Positions 1-6,793 are shown, counted from the stretch's first letter. The stretch is DNA of 24,851 bases from DAIDKA01 sp049792815 (GCA_049792815.1 JBARBG010000077.1:1-24851), one strand, 5' to 3'. Notes: generated by a model not told the origin, from the letters alone. Translations and numbers: made by a program.

Positions 1-2
1 AC

Positions 3-1802
3 TCCTCGATTCACGACACCTACAGCCGTTGCGTGACCGTGCATGGCACCAACGACGTGCGCGTGGAAAACAATGTGACCTACAACACCATCGGTCACTG
101 CTTCTTCCTCGAAGACGCCGTGGAGCATGGCAATCAGTTCGTCCACAACCTGGGAATCCTGACCAAGTGCCATCCGGACGCGCCGTGCATGGGGACAAAC
201 CTCGCCCCGTTCGGATCGACTGGATCGACGGGCGGCAAGAACTTCGTACTGACCGGCCAGGACGCCAAGGATGTCCTGATCCCTTCCGACAACAACGTGT
301 CGACGTTCTGGATCACCAACCCGGACAACACCTTCGTGGACAACGTGGCCGCGGGTTCCGACGCCACGGGTTTCTGGTACGCCATGCCGGAACATCCGAC
401 GGGTGCATTCGCAGGCACGGATATCAGCAAGGCAACCTGGCCACGTCGAATGCAGATCAAGGAGTTCAAGGGCAATACCGCCCATTCGAACTTTGACGGT
501 TTCATGATGGACCGCGGCCCCAGGGCCGATGGCCATTTCGCCGTCGGCGGGTATATTTCCCTGACCAATCCCGCTGACGCGAACAGTCCTCAGGCGGTGT
601 CGGTCGTCGAGGATTTCACCAGCTACAAGAACCGCAATAGCGGCATCTGGGCGCGCGGTGAGATGCACCTGTTCAAGAACCTGAAGATGGCCGACAACGC
701 CATCGGTTACACGCATGCCTCCGGCAACTTCGGTCAATCCGCCTATACGTCACGGGTGGTCGACTCGCGGTTCGTGGGCGAATCCGAGAACGTTGGCAAC
801 CCCAGGACGCCGGCGGAAATGGCTTACGGCCGCAGCTTGCCGGAGCCCGCAGTCGCGGATTTCCCGATCCGCGGCTACGAGTTCTACGACTATCATCATG
901 AACTGGTCAATGACACCTTCGTGAATTTCCAGGACAACGCCACCCGCAAGACCGGAGCGATCTCTTACCTGCTGTTTACCAGCTTCGGAATGAGCTCCAA
1001 CAACACCGTAGAGCGCGCGAAATTCATCAACGCCAAGCCGGTGTATTTCCCGCCGATGGAGCATAAGTGGAGCAACGATGATTACGGCAATGGGAGCTAC
1101 AAGACCGCGGTGTTCCACGACCTGGACGGTTCGGTTGACGGTGTCCCGAACTCCTTCATTCTCATCAACGACGAAAATGACGCACTCGCAGTCGACTCAA
1201 AAGGCTGTCAGGTCAAACCCACCTGGAATGCTGCGGTGTGCAGGGGCGATGTCGGACGTTTGAGTTTTGGTGGCGCTGGCGGTCCTGGCGGTCCCGGCGC
1301 GCCAGGTCGTCCTGGTGCGGCTGCCGGTGCTGGCGGACCCGGTGGACCGGGCGGAGCAGCCCGTCCAGGCGGAGCAGCCCGTCCAGGCGGAGCGGGTGGT
1401 CCGGGCGGCGGCTTCCCTGCAGGAACGTTTACTGTGGGTGGTGCCCGACCAGCGCAGCCGCCCGTCGTTCTCAGCCGCAATGGCAAGGACTACAGCGTGA
1501 CCGGAGAAACCAACGTACTGGCGGGTACCGAATTCAAGGTGACCACCGCAAGGCCGTCCCTGTCCCTCAACGTGAAGGAACTGGATAGCGGCTCGTGGGT
1601 GCTCTTCGAACTGCCTGGATTCACGACCGCAGCCTCGGGTACGCAGGAGAGCAGCCTGGATGAGCTGCGCAAGTCGAGCGACACTTCGTACTACAAGGGT
1701 AACGGTTCGCTTTGGGTCAAGCTTGTGTCCAATGGCGACGTCCTTGGCAGCGGCCCTGGCAAAGGCCCTAGTGGCGGAGCCAGCCTCCTGGTCAGCCGGT
1801 AA
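3..1802 (+). CDS. CEMIP/G8-family right-handed beta-helix protein, 3' part
   Basis: The frame is open from the window edge, so the N-terminus is missing and the GTG at 33 is an internal codon. The visible ~600 residues begin in a parallel beta-helix: Asn-rich turns such as NNVTYNTIGHCFFLEDAVE and WITNPDNTFVDNVAAGS, then a GFWYAMPEHPTG block. These are typical of the C-terminal half of bacterial relatives of CEMIP/TMEM2 and fibrocystin-like G8-domain proteins. A Gly/Pro/Ala-rich collagen-like linker (coded at about 1267-1425) leads to a compact beta-rich C-terminal domain ending GGASLLVSR. The family is secreted or surface-exposed and thought to bind or act on polysaccharides; the animal members depolymerise hyaluronan. 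The substrate here is unknown. The family call rests on the beta-helix motifs because the G8 domain itself is outside the window. A strong hairpin follows the stop. Confidence 0.75.
   Translation, partial: SSIHDTYSRCVTVHGTNDVRVENNVTYNTIGHCFFLEDAVEHGNQFVHNLGILTKCHPDAPCMGTNLAPFGSTGSTGGKNFVLTGQDAKDVLIPSDNNVSTFWITNPDNTFVDNVAAGSDATGFWYAMPEHPTGAFAGTDISKATWPRRMQIKEFKGNTAHSNFDGFMMDRGPRADGHFAVGGYISLTNPADANSPQAVSVVEDFTSYKNRNSGIWARGEMHLFKNLKMADNAIGYTHASGNFGQSAYTSRVVDSRFVGESENVGNPRTPAEMAYGRSLPEPAVADFPIRGYEFYDYHHELVNDTFVNFQDNATRKTGAISYLLFTSFGMSSNNTVERAKFINAKPVYFPPMEHKWSNDDYGNGSYKTAVFHDLDGSVDGVPNSFILINDENDALAVDSKGCQVKPTWNAAVCRGDVGRLSFGGAGGPGGPGAPGRPGAAAGAGGPGGPGGAARPGGAARPGGAGGPGGGFPAGTFTVGGARPAQPPVVLSRNGKDYSVTGETNVLAGTEFKVTTARPSLSLNVKELDSGSWVLFELPGFTTAASGTQESSLDELRKSSDTSYYKGNGSLWVKLVSNGDVLGSGPGKGPSGGASLLVSR
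1267..1425 (+). repeat. Collagen-like Gly/Pro coding repeat with an 18-bp tandem duplication
   Basis: This in-frame stretch encodes about 50 residues that are almost entirely Gly, Pro, Ala and Arg (runs such as GGPGGPGAPGRPG). It joins the beta-helix to the C-terminal domain. It contains a perfect two-copy 18-bp tandem repeat (1350-1367 and 1368-1385, unit GGCGGAGCAGCCCGTCCA) followed by a partial third copy. Length variation by slippage is likely. Confidence 0.8.
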
Positions 1803-1826
1803 GCTGGGTCCTGTCGTATGAGCGAG

Positions 1827-1850
1827 AGCCCCCGGCACAGGCCGGGGGCT
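1827..1850 (+). terminator. Strong hairpin after the beta-helix gene
   Basis: A perfect 10-bp stem (AGCCCCCGGC / GCCGGGGGCT) with an ACAG loop starts 25 bases after the stop codon. It is very GC-rich and followed by TTCCCC, so it lacks a true U-tract. Its position suggests transcription termination or mRNA 3'-end protection. Confidence 0.65.
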
Positions 1851-1920
1851 TCCCCAACGCTGAGAACCGGCGCCGCGACACGCGCGCACGCGTCGCTTGG
1901 CCAATCGGCATTTTTGGGTC

Positions 1921-1943
1921 TGGTGCCCAGGAAGGGACTCGAA
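1921..1943 (-). other. tRNA 3'-end fragment (possible relic attachment site)
   Basis: Read on the minus strand, this is TTCGAGT followed by CCCTTCCTGGGCACCA: a T-loop, T-stem/acceptor 3' half and encoded CCA end. The CCTGGGCACCA end resembles tRNA-Phe or tRNA-Leu acceptor ends. No D-arm or matching 5' acceptor strand is seen upstream on the minus strand, so it is not a complete tRNA gene. Fragments of this kind are commonly left where integrative elements recombine into tRNA 3' ends. Confidence 0.4.
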
Positions 1944-1966
1944 GGCACGTGTAAGTCTTTGATCTG

Positions 1967-1985
1967 AAAAGTCCCCTTCGGGGAC
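1967..1985 (-). terminator. Rho-independent-type terminator downstream of the LysR gene
   Basis: On the minus strand a perfect 6-bp stem (GTCCCC / GGGGAC) with a GAA triloop is followed directly by TTTT. It lies about 130 bases past the LysR stop codon and is correctly oriented to end that transcript. The U-tract is short. Confidence 0.5.
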
Positions 1986-1990
1986 CGAGG

Positions 1991-2012
1991 AAAGTTACCC
2001 CAAAAGTTACCC
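1991..2012. repeat. 10-bp direct repeat AAAGTTACCC x2
   Basis: AAAGTTACCC occurs at 1991-2000 and again at 2003-2012, a 12-bp period. It lies about 50 bp from the tRNA 3'-end fragment. Short direct repeats beside tRNA-derived sequence can be arm-type integrase binding sites, but no integrase gene is visible. The 1803-2117 stretch otherwise contains only the two hairpins and the tRNA fragment listed here. Confidence 0.45.
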
Positions 2013-2117
2013 AGCAGTTTCGTGGCTGTGGGTGGACTCTGTTGGATGGCGATGGACTCAAGACCGTGCAGGGCGACCTTGTTCAGGCCATACGGGCCTT
2101 TCACTGTTCGGATTGAT

Positions 2118-3071
2118 TCACCTGGGCGGAGATGAAGGCCCCTGAGTGAGCGGGACAAGGCATTCCTTCAGCAAGGTTCGGAGCCAAATGTGTTCTTGCG
2201 CATGGTCGTTAATTGGTGTCCAAAACATGGTTTCGTCAACTCCAGTTTCTTCACCTGAAAGCTCAATGGCCACTATAGGCAGGAATCGGCTCAGCCGCTC
2301 GACCAGTGTCGCGGGCGCTCTGGCAACGATCTGTGATTTGACCGCGAGCAACACTGCGTCGGTGAACTGGCTCGTACCTATTTGAGCTGTCTCGTCCAAG
2401 CTGGGAACACCCGTGATGATCTTCGCGCCCCGCATCGCAGCACTGAAGCTGGTGTTGTAATCAAGACTAGGAAATTCGCGCAAATCTTTCGAGGTAACTC
2501 GCTTCCGCTTCAGCAGCGGATGATCGGTCGCAACCGCGACGACGATCCGATTCCAGAAGAGGTGTTCGTGCTTCAATTCCGGCCAGAGGCGGAAATCTCC
2601 GCACACGGCAAGGTCGATGGAGGAGTTCTCCAGCCAAGCCGGAAGATCGTATGGTACGTCCACAAATCTGATGCGAATGCCGGGCGCCTTCGTGTGTAAC
2701 TTGGTAATCAACGCGCCGCTCAGAAGTAGCGCGTTGTAATCAGGCGCTGCGACAACGAAACTATGCTGGGCCGTTGATGGATCAAAGTGCTCGGGCTGAA
2801 AAAACGATTCCAGTTGCGAGCAGACCGCGTCGAGCTGCTTGCGCATCCGAACTGCCCGAGGTGTAAGACGCATGGTCCGACCCACCCGAACCAGAAGGGG
2901 ATCGTTTAGGAGAATGCGCAGGCGCGACAGTGCACCGCTCATCGCCGGTTGCGAAAGGCCGATCTCAGATGCTGCTTTGGCAACGCTCGCTTGCTTCAAC
3001 AACGCCTGAAGAATGGGAATCAGATTCAGGTTTTTCGTGCGGATCGCCACTTCTCGCCCCCTGTCGCGCAT
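2118..3071 (-). CDS. LysR-type transcriptional regulator
   Basis: This 317-residue protein has LysR-family length. An N-terminal winged helix-turn-helix spans about residues 14-72; the recognition region reads SVAKAASEIGLSQPAMSGAL, followed by the usual LRILLNDPLLVR segment. A periplasmic-binding-protein-like effector domain follows (about 100-305), with FVVAAPDY and a FPSLDYNTSF region. The ATG at 3071 gives a normal N-terminus. The gene is divergent from the azoreductase/monooxygenase cluster, with 114 bp between start codons containing a T-N11-A dyad, the standard arrangement for a LysR regulator of the neighbouring operon. The effector is probably an aromatic substrate or intermediate of that operon (inference). 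A minus-strand terminator lies downstream. Its GC content looks lower than that of the window's first gene, which would fit acquisition. Confidence 0.93.
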   Translation of the reverse strand: MRDRGREVAIRTKNLNLIPILQALLKQASVAKAASEIGLSQPAMSGALSRLRILLNDPLLVRVGRTMRLTPRAVRMRKQLDAVCSQLESFFQPEHFDPSTAQHSFVVAAPDYNALLLSGALITKLHTKAPGIRIRFVDVPYDLPAWLENSSIDLAVCGDFRLWPELKHEHLFWNRIVVAVATDHPLLKRKRVTSKDLREFPSLDYNTSFSAAMRGAKIITGVPSLDETAQIGTSQFTDAVLLAVKSQIVARAPATLVERLSRFLPIVAIELSGEETGVDETMFWTPINDHAQEHIWLRTLLKECLVPLTQGPSSPPR

Positions 3072-3110
3072 TTAACAGAAACATCACATCAGTTTCCACG
3101 ATGTATTAGT

Positions 3111-3123
3111 TCGAAGATATCGA
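3111..3123. promoter_or_regulatory. Putative LysR operator, T-N11-A box
   Basis: TCGA-AGATA-TCGA is a perfect 4-bp inverted repeat with a 5-base spacer, exactly the 13-bp T-N11-A form of LysR-type recognition sites. It sits in the divergent intergenic region, about 63-75 bases upstream of the azoreductase start and 40 bases upstream of the LysR start. A second imperfect dyad (GATT-N5-AATC, 3122-3134) overlaps it. Confidence 0.5.
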
Positions 3124-3185
3124 TTTTACGAATCTTACAGAGGCGACTATCTTTGCACCAGCGTCAAGCCACAGGCGGGGAAGCT

Positions 3186-3800
3186 ATGCCGCGTCTCTTG
3201 CACATTCAATCGAGCCCAAATCTGGGCCAGTCGTTAACACGGACACTCTCCGAGAAGTTCGTACAGACCTGGATCGCTCATCATGCGAATGTGGAAGTCG
3301 AGCTCCTAGACTTGGTAGTCAATCCGCTGCCGCACTTTGGCCCAGCGATCCTGGCGGCCGGCGCTGGACCGCCTAGCGATTGGACGTCCGAGACGCGCAG
3401 CGCGGTGGCGCTTTCGGATTCGCTCATCAAGCAGCTTGAGGCGGCCGATATCATGGTAATCGGTTCGCCGATGATCAATTTCACAATTTGTAGCCAGCTC
3501 AAGTCGTGGTTCGATCATGTGAGCATAGTGGGTCGCACCTTCAAGTATTCGGCTCCCGGGGTTGCGAAGGGCCTTCTCTTCGGCAAGAAGGTGTTCGTTA
3601 TCGAAGCACGTGGCGCTGATTACACGGATGTTCCGGTGAATGCGTTTGACTTCCAAGAACCGCTGTTGCGGATACTGCTGGGTTTCTTGGGCATGTTCGA
3701 TGTGTCGTTCATCCGTGCGGAGGGAGCGCGCCAACGGGTCGATGAGGCGGCGGATGTCGTACGCAATGCCGAAGCGATCATCGCTCGGCTTGCCGCCTGA
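3186..3800 (+). CDS. azoR: FMN-dependent NADH-azoreductase / quinone reductase (AzoR-like)
   Basis: The 204-residue flavodoxin-like protein matches AzoR in length and layout. It has an N-terminal phosphate-binding segment (LLHIQSSPNLGQS, about 5-16), the FMN-contact motif SPMINF (about 94-99) before QLKSWFD, KKVFVIEARG, and a C-terminal LGFLGMFDV...EGAR segment. AzoR enzymes use NADH and FMN for two-electron reduction of quinones or azo dyes. The motif in E. coli AzoR is PMYNF; here Tyr is replaced by Ile. The ATG at 3186 is chosen because GGGGAA lies just upstream; a longer open frame would run back across the LysR start. The gene is first in an apparent three-gene operon, with 23 bases to the monooxygenase. 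A role in reducing quinones formed by that monooxygenase is inferred, by analogy with chlorophenol hydroxylase operons. Confidence 0.85.
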   Translation: MPRLLHIQSSPNLGQSLTRTLSEKFVQTWIAHHANVEVELLDLVVNPLPHFGPAILAAGAGPPSDWTSETRSAVALSDSLIKQLEAADIMVIGSPMINFTICSQLKSWFDHVSIVGRTFKYSAPGVAKGLLFGKKVFVIEARGADYTDVPVNAFDFQEPLLRILLGFLGMFDVSFIRAEGARQRVDEAADVVRNAEAIIARLAA

Positions 3801-3823
3801 GTGTTGCGACCGAGGAGACGCAC

Positions 3824-5035
3824 GTGGCCGCAGAATACAAAACGTTGCCGCGGTCGGTGGTGCGAGAGACTTTGTCGGATCGAATCCGGCCACATTTGGA
3901 AGTGATCGCCAGTCGGGCGGCGGCGACCGAAGCGGCACGCACTGTTCCAGTGGAGAACATGGAGCTGATTCGCGAGGCTGGCTTCGTTCGTGCGCTACTT
4001 CCGGCGGCTCTGGGGGGCGACGAGCGCGACCTATGGGATTACTGCGATGCAGTGCGCCTCGTGACGAAGGCTTGTCCGTCTACGGGTTGGGTCACTGGCG
4101 TTCTCAATATCCATCAGGCGGCGTTTAGCCACTTCGACCCATCCGTTGCCAAGGAGATTCTGGCCACTGGTGTCGACACAGTCGTCTGCTCTTCGGGGTC
4201 GCCCCAGATGAAGGCACAATTGGCCGACGGCGGGATTGTCGTCTCGGGTCGCGGGCGCTGGTCGAGCGGGTGCGACCACGCGGAGTGGGCTCTGGTCGGA
4301 GTCAAGGTGCCCGATCCCAGCGATTCGCAATATCCGCAGCGCAAGTACCGTGACTACATGTTCATGGTGCACCGCAGTGAGTACACCATCGAGGATACCT
4401 GGTATTCCACGGGCATGCGGGGATCAGGATCCAAGGATCTGCTGTTCAATAAAGTCTTCGTTCCCTATCGGCGCATGGAACGGATGGATGCGGTCTATTT
4501 CAACTACAGTCACGGGGCTGGCACGGTGGACAGTTGGATCGCGCGCGTCCCGTTCCCTCTGTTGTTTGCGGTGTTCCTGCCGGCAATTGCATTGGGTTGC
4601 GCAGACGGCATGATTGCGGAATTCACCAAACGGCAGCGGGTACGCAAGAATGCCTATACCGGCGCGCAAGGAATCTTGAATCCCGCCGGCTACATGCGCT
4701 TGGCGGAGTCGGCGCACGAGTTGGATTCACTCACGGCCTATTACCAACACCTGCTCCACACAATGCAGCGACACGGTGAACGAGGAGAACGGCTAACTGA
4801 GGCCAAGTCACTGGATATGCAATCGCCGTTTCCATTTATTACCACGCGGGCCACTCACGTAATAGACCGTCTTTTTGAGGCTGCCGGATCCAGCGCAATA
4901 GCTGATTTCAGTCCTATGCAACGCTATTGGCGCGACGGCCACACGGCCCGGCTCCATCAAGGATCCGACTACGACGTGGGATTGCAACATCACGGCCGGT
5001 TCATGATGGGCCTTATGCCTACTCCGGATCTCTAG
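3824..5035 (+). CDS. Two-component flavin-dependent monooxygenase, oxygenase subunit (group D, HsaA/HpaH-like)
   Basis: The 403-residue protein has the acyl-CoA-dehydrogenase fold used by group D flavin hydroxylases (HsaA, C2-type p-hydroxyphenylacetate hydroxylase). Visible landmarks are the helical N-terminus with IREAGFVRALLPAALGG (about 46-62), CPSTGWVTG (about 84-92), the beta-domain GRGRWSSGCDHAEWALVG (about 137-154), YSTGMRGSGSKDLLF (about 194-208) and a helical C-terminus. These enzymes use reduced FMN or FAD supplied by a partner reductase to hydroxylate phenolic rings. The partner is the next gene, 10 bases downstream. The start is GTG, supported by GAGGAG six bases upstream. True acyl-CoA dehydrogenase activity is unlikely because of the reductase partner and the absence of the YEGT-type catalytic-Glu motif. 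The substrate cannot be read from sequence. Confidence 0.88.
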   Translation: MAAEYKTLPRSVVRETLSDRIRPHLEVIASRAAATEAARTVPVENMELIREAGFVRALLPAALGGDERDLWDYCDAVRLVTKACPSTGWVTGVLNIHQAAFSHFDPSVAKEILATGVDTVVCSSGSPQMKAQLADGGIVVSGRGRWSSGCDHAEWALVGVKVPDPSDSQYPQRKYRDYMFMVHRSEYTIEDTWYSTGMRGSGSKDLLFNKVFVPYRRMERMDAVYFNYSHGAGTVDSWIARVPFPLLFAVFLPAIALGCADGMIAEFTKRQRVRKNAYTGAQGILNPAGYMRLAESAHELDSLTAYYQHLLHTMQRHGERGERLTEAKSLDMQSPFPFITTRATHVIDRLFEAAGSSAIADFSPMQRYWRDGHTARLHQGSDYDVGLQHHGRFMMGLMPTPDL

Positions 5036-5045
5036 GAGCAGGACC

Positions 5046-5594
5046 ATGAGTGCGGCGGCGCAGGCAATGCAATCGACACTTAAGAATCATTTTCGGACGG
5101 CGATGCGAAGCGTCGCCTCATCGGTATTCTTGGTGAGCACGCGTGGGCCCGAGGGCGACGCCGGGATGACGGCAACGTCGGTATGTTCGCTCAGCTTGGA
5201 TCCTGCGTCAGTGCTAATCTGCGTGAACCGTTCGAATGCGTTCATGAAGGCGCTCGAGGCATCCGGCAGGTTTGCACTTAACATCCTAAGTCGCGACGAC
5301 GAAACGGTTGCCAAGGCGTTCGGCAGCCCGGCCGGGCGCGGAAATCGCTTCGTTTTGGGTGATTGGTACGAACTAGGCGGCATGCCCGCGCTTAAGTCGA
5401 GCTTAAGCGCGATGGTTTGCGATGTGGCCGGCCGGATGGATTTTGGTTCACACCGCATATTTGTCGGGCAGGTTCGTCAGATCGACAATCACAACGGCGG
5501 AGCGGAGCTTCTTTACTGCCAAGGCGCGTTCCGCACCCTGCACCGGGAACAGCGGTACTCAGCGCGCGGAAACCGCCGCGATTGTCGGTGGTGA
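5046..5594 (+). CDS. Flavin reductase, partner of the monooxygenase (HsaB/HpaC-like)
   Basis: The 182-residue protein has a single flavin-reductase (FMN-binding split-barrel) domain: FRTAMRSVASSVFLVST near the N-terminus, GMTATSVCSLSLDPASVLICVNR (typical FMN-contact block), FALNILSRDDETVAKAF, and a GSHRIFVGQV strand late in the domain. Such proteins reduce FMN or FAD with NAD(P)H and pass the free reduced flavin to a group D monooxygenase. The start ATG has AGGAGCAGG just upstream, and the gene follows the oxygenase by 10 bases, so the two are almost certainly co-transcribed. The last ~20 residues are basic and look non-conserved. Flavin preference is not determinable here. Confidence 0.9.
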   Translation: MSAAAQAMQSTLKNHFRTAMRSVASSVFLVSTRGPEGDAGMTATSVCSLSLDPASVLICVNRSNAFMKALEASGRFALNILSRDDETVAKAFGSPAGRGNRFVLGDWYELGGMPALKSSLSAMVCDVAGRMDFGSHRIFVGQVRQIDNHNGGAELLYCQGAFRTLHREQRYSARGNRRDCRW

Positions 5595-5682
5595 TTGTAG
5601 CGGCCGACATTTGATTCGTAGCGAGCGTTCTTTGTTTGGTCGGTTCGGTGACAACCGGCTGCTTCGACCCGACGCGTAGGCC

Positions 5683-6033
5683 CTATTCGTCCGGCGTTCT
5701 GGCCCGCCACCGCGAGATGAGGATCTCCTCACGAGCATTTCGTGCGGCTCCGGCAATAGTCACGTATTGGAACGTCACTGTGTCACCCGGCATCGGGTAT
5801 GTTCCATCGATACCGTGGTCACGGGCCCGGCCGTTGATGCTCATGGACCAATAGGCTGTCGGCCCGCTTTTGAGCTCCCCAATACTTTCTAGTTCGTATC
5901 CTAGATGGCCACCAACCGCGGCCACTTTGCCAAAACCGAAATACTCGAGCCTAAAACGAAACGGAACCGGCGATGCGTGGGTTTGATTGACGACAAAGGC
6001 ATGCTCAAGGATCGACGTGAGGCACAAAGTCAC
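5683..6033 (-). CDS. DUF4430-like small beta protein
   Basis: The 116-residue frame carries a pattern seen in DUF4430 / transcobalamin-C-terminal-like domains: a GYELESIGEL segment, then AYWSMSINGRARDHGIDG, then the PMPGDTVTFQYV strand (yW..-NG-..-GD-f.y). Such domains are normally secreted or surface-attached ligand or protein binders. The only usable start is the GTG at 6033. The frame stays open upstream to a stop at 6127-6129 and reads SGLLALCDACCAATAGAS, which looks like a signal-peptide core, but it contains no ATG, GTG or TTG. The gene may therefore be 5'-damaged. It is convergent with the flavin reductase and divergent from the DUF6152 operon, so the half-site array at 6176-6207 lies upstream of both. 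The family call is from pattern memory and moderate at best. Confidence 0.5.
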   Translation of the reverse strand: MTLCLTSILEHAFVVNQTHASPVPFRFRLEYFGFGKVAAVGGHLGYELESIGELKSGPTAYWSMSINGRARDHGIDGTYPMPGDTVTFQYVTIAGAARNAREEILISRWRARTPDE

Positions 6034-6175
6034 CGAGCGCGGCCGCTTTACGTCGAGGCGCCTTAGGCTCGCGCCGGCCGTCGCGGCGCAACATGCGTCG
6101 CAGAGTGCTAATAACCCCGAAACCTCTCACGCCCCGGCACTTGCGCACCATCGCCGATCCAGCCAACCGCTAAAC

Positions 6176-6207
6176 TGACGATATAGTCAGTATTGACTAT
6201 ACAGTCA
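6176..6207. promoter_or_regulatory. Operator array: four alternating half-sites at 9-bp period
   Basis: The order is TGACG (6176-6180), AGTCA (6185-6189), TGACT (6194-6198), AGTCA (6203-6207), each separated by four A/T-rich bases. Consecutive sites are inverted, so each neighbouring pair forms a dyad. The central one is perfect over 8 bp (TATAGTCA-gtat-TGACTATA, 6182-6201). It abuts the -35 element of the promoter at 6208. This is what a TetR-like dimer binding cooperatively would be expected to use. The TetR gene at 12519 is a candidate but unproven. Confidence 0.7.
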
Positions 6208-6236
6208 TTGACGACAATAAAACTGCGGCTTAATAT
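6208..6236 (+). promoter_or_regulatory. Sigma-70-type promoter of the DUF6152 operon
   Basis: TTGACG (6208-6213), a 17-base spacer and TAATAT (6231-6236) give a near-consensus housekeeping promoter. It begins on the base after the last operator half-site and would leave a leader of about 100 bases before the first DUF6152 start codon. Confidence 0.7.
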
Positions 6237-6342
6237 TTCGGCGTGGGTTGATTTATCAAATTCATAACGCGCACATTGGGCAGGCAGAGGGCCGTGGGTC
6301 TCGCCTCCCACAAGACCGCGATGAAGAGGGGGCACAAAGGGA

Positions 6343-6759
6343 ATGAATGACGCCTGCAGGCATGCGAAGTATCGCGTGCGGCTATTACTGTCCCGCGGCA
6401 CGGTCCTCGCGGCCCTTCTTGCGGGCGCGCTCGGAGTTTCCGGGGTTGCTGATGCGCACCACTCCTATGCCATGTTCGATACAAGCAAAACGATCAGCCT
6501 CGATGGCACGGTGAAGGATTTCCAATGGACCAATCCTCACGCATGGATCGAAGTGGTGGTTGCGACATCTGAGGGTCTAAAGCAATACAGCATCGAGGGA
6601 AACAATCCACGCGTGCTCGGCCGGGCCGGCTGGAAATTCAATACTCTCAAGCCCGGAGACAAGGTGACGATCGTAATGAACCCTTTACGCGATGGGGCGC
6701 GCGGCGGCTCGCTGGTCAGTGCCACGCTGCCGGATGGCCGCATGTTGGGGGGGCGCTAA
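6343..6759 (+). CDS. Secreted DUF6152 protein, copy 1
   Basis: This 138-residue exported protein has a basic N-terminus, a hydrophobic core (LAALLAGALGVSGV, about 22-35) and an ADA cleavage site before His39. The mature domain starts HHSYAMFD and continues with DGTVKDFQWTNPHAWIEV (about 54-71), GRAGWKFNTLKPGDKVTIV (about 93-111) and a LPDGRML C-terminal strand. This is the DUF6152 pattern, a small beta-rich domain of unknown function. Cleavage at ADA would expose an N-terminal histidine, and the HH and NPH histidines (39, 40, 66) could form a metal site, as N-terminal His does in CopC and LPMO proteins (inference). The start has AAAGGGA directly upstream. It is first in the operon behind the 6208 promoter, with 34 bases to the next gene, and is paralogous to the gene at 7768. 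Confidence 0.85.
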   Translation: MNDACRHAKYRVRLLLSRGTVLAALLAGALGVSGVADAHHSYAMFDTSKTISLDGTVKDFQWTNPHAWIEVVVATSEGLKQYSIEGNNPRVLGRAGWKFNTLKPGDKVTIVMNPLRDGARGGSLVSATLPDGRMLGGR

Positions 6760-6793
6760 CCCGCATCCTCTCTGTGTCTCGGAGACATCATCG

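Noticed and set aside
1197..1904. 235-residue minus-strand frame over the Gly/Pro linker and terminator
   Set aside because: It is low-complexity Arg/Thr/Gly sequence produced by reading the collagen-like repeat backwards, and it crosses the terminator hairpin.
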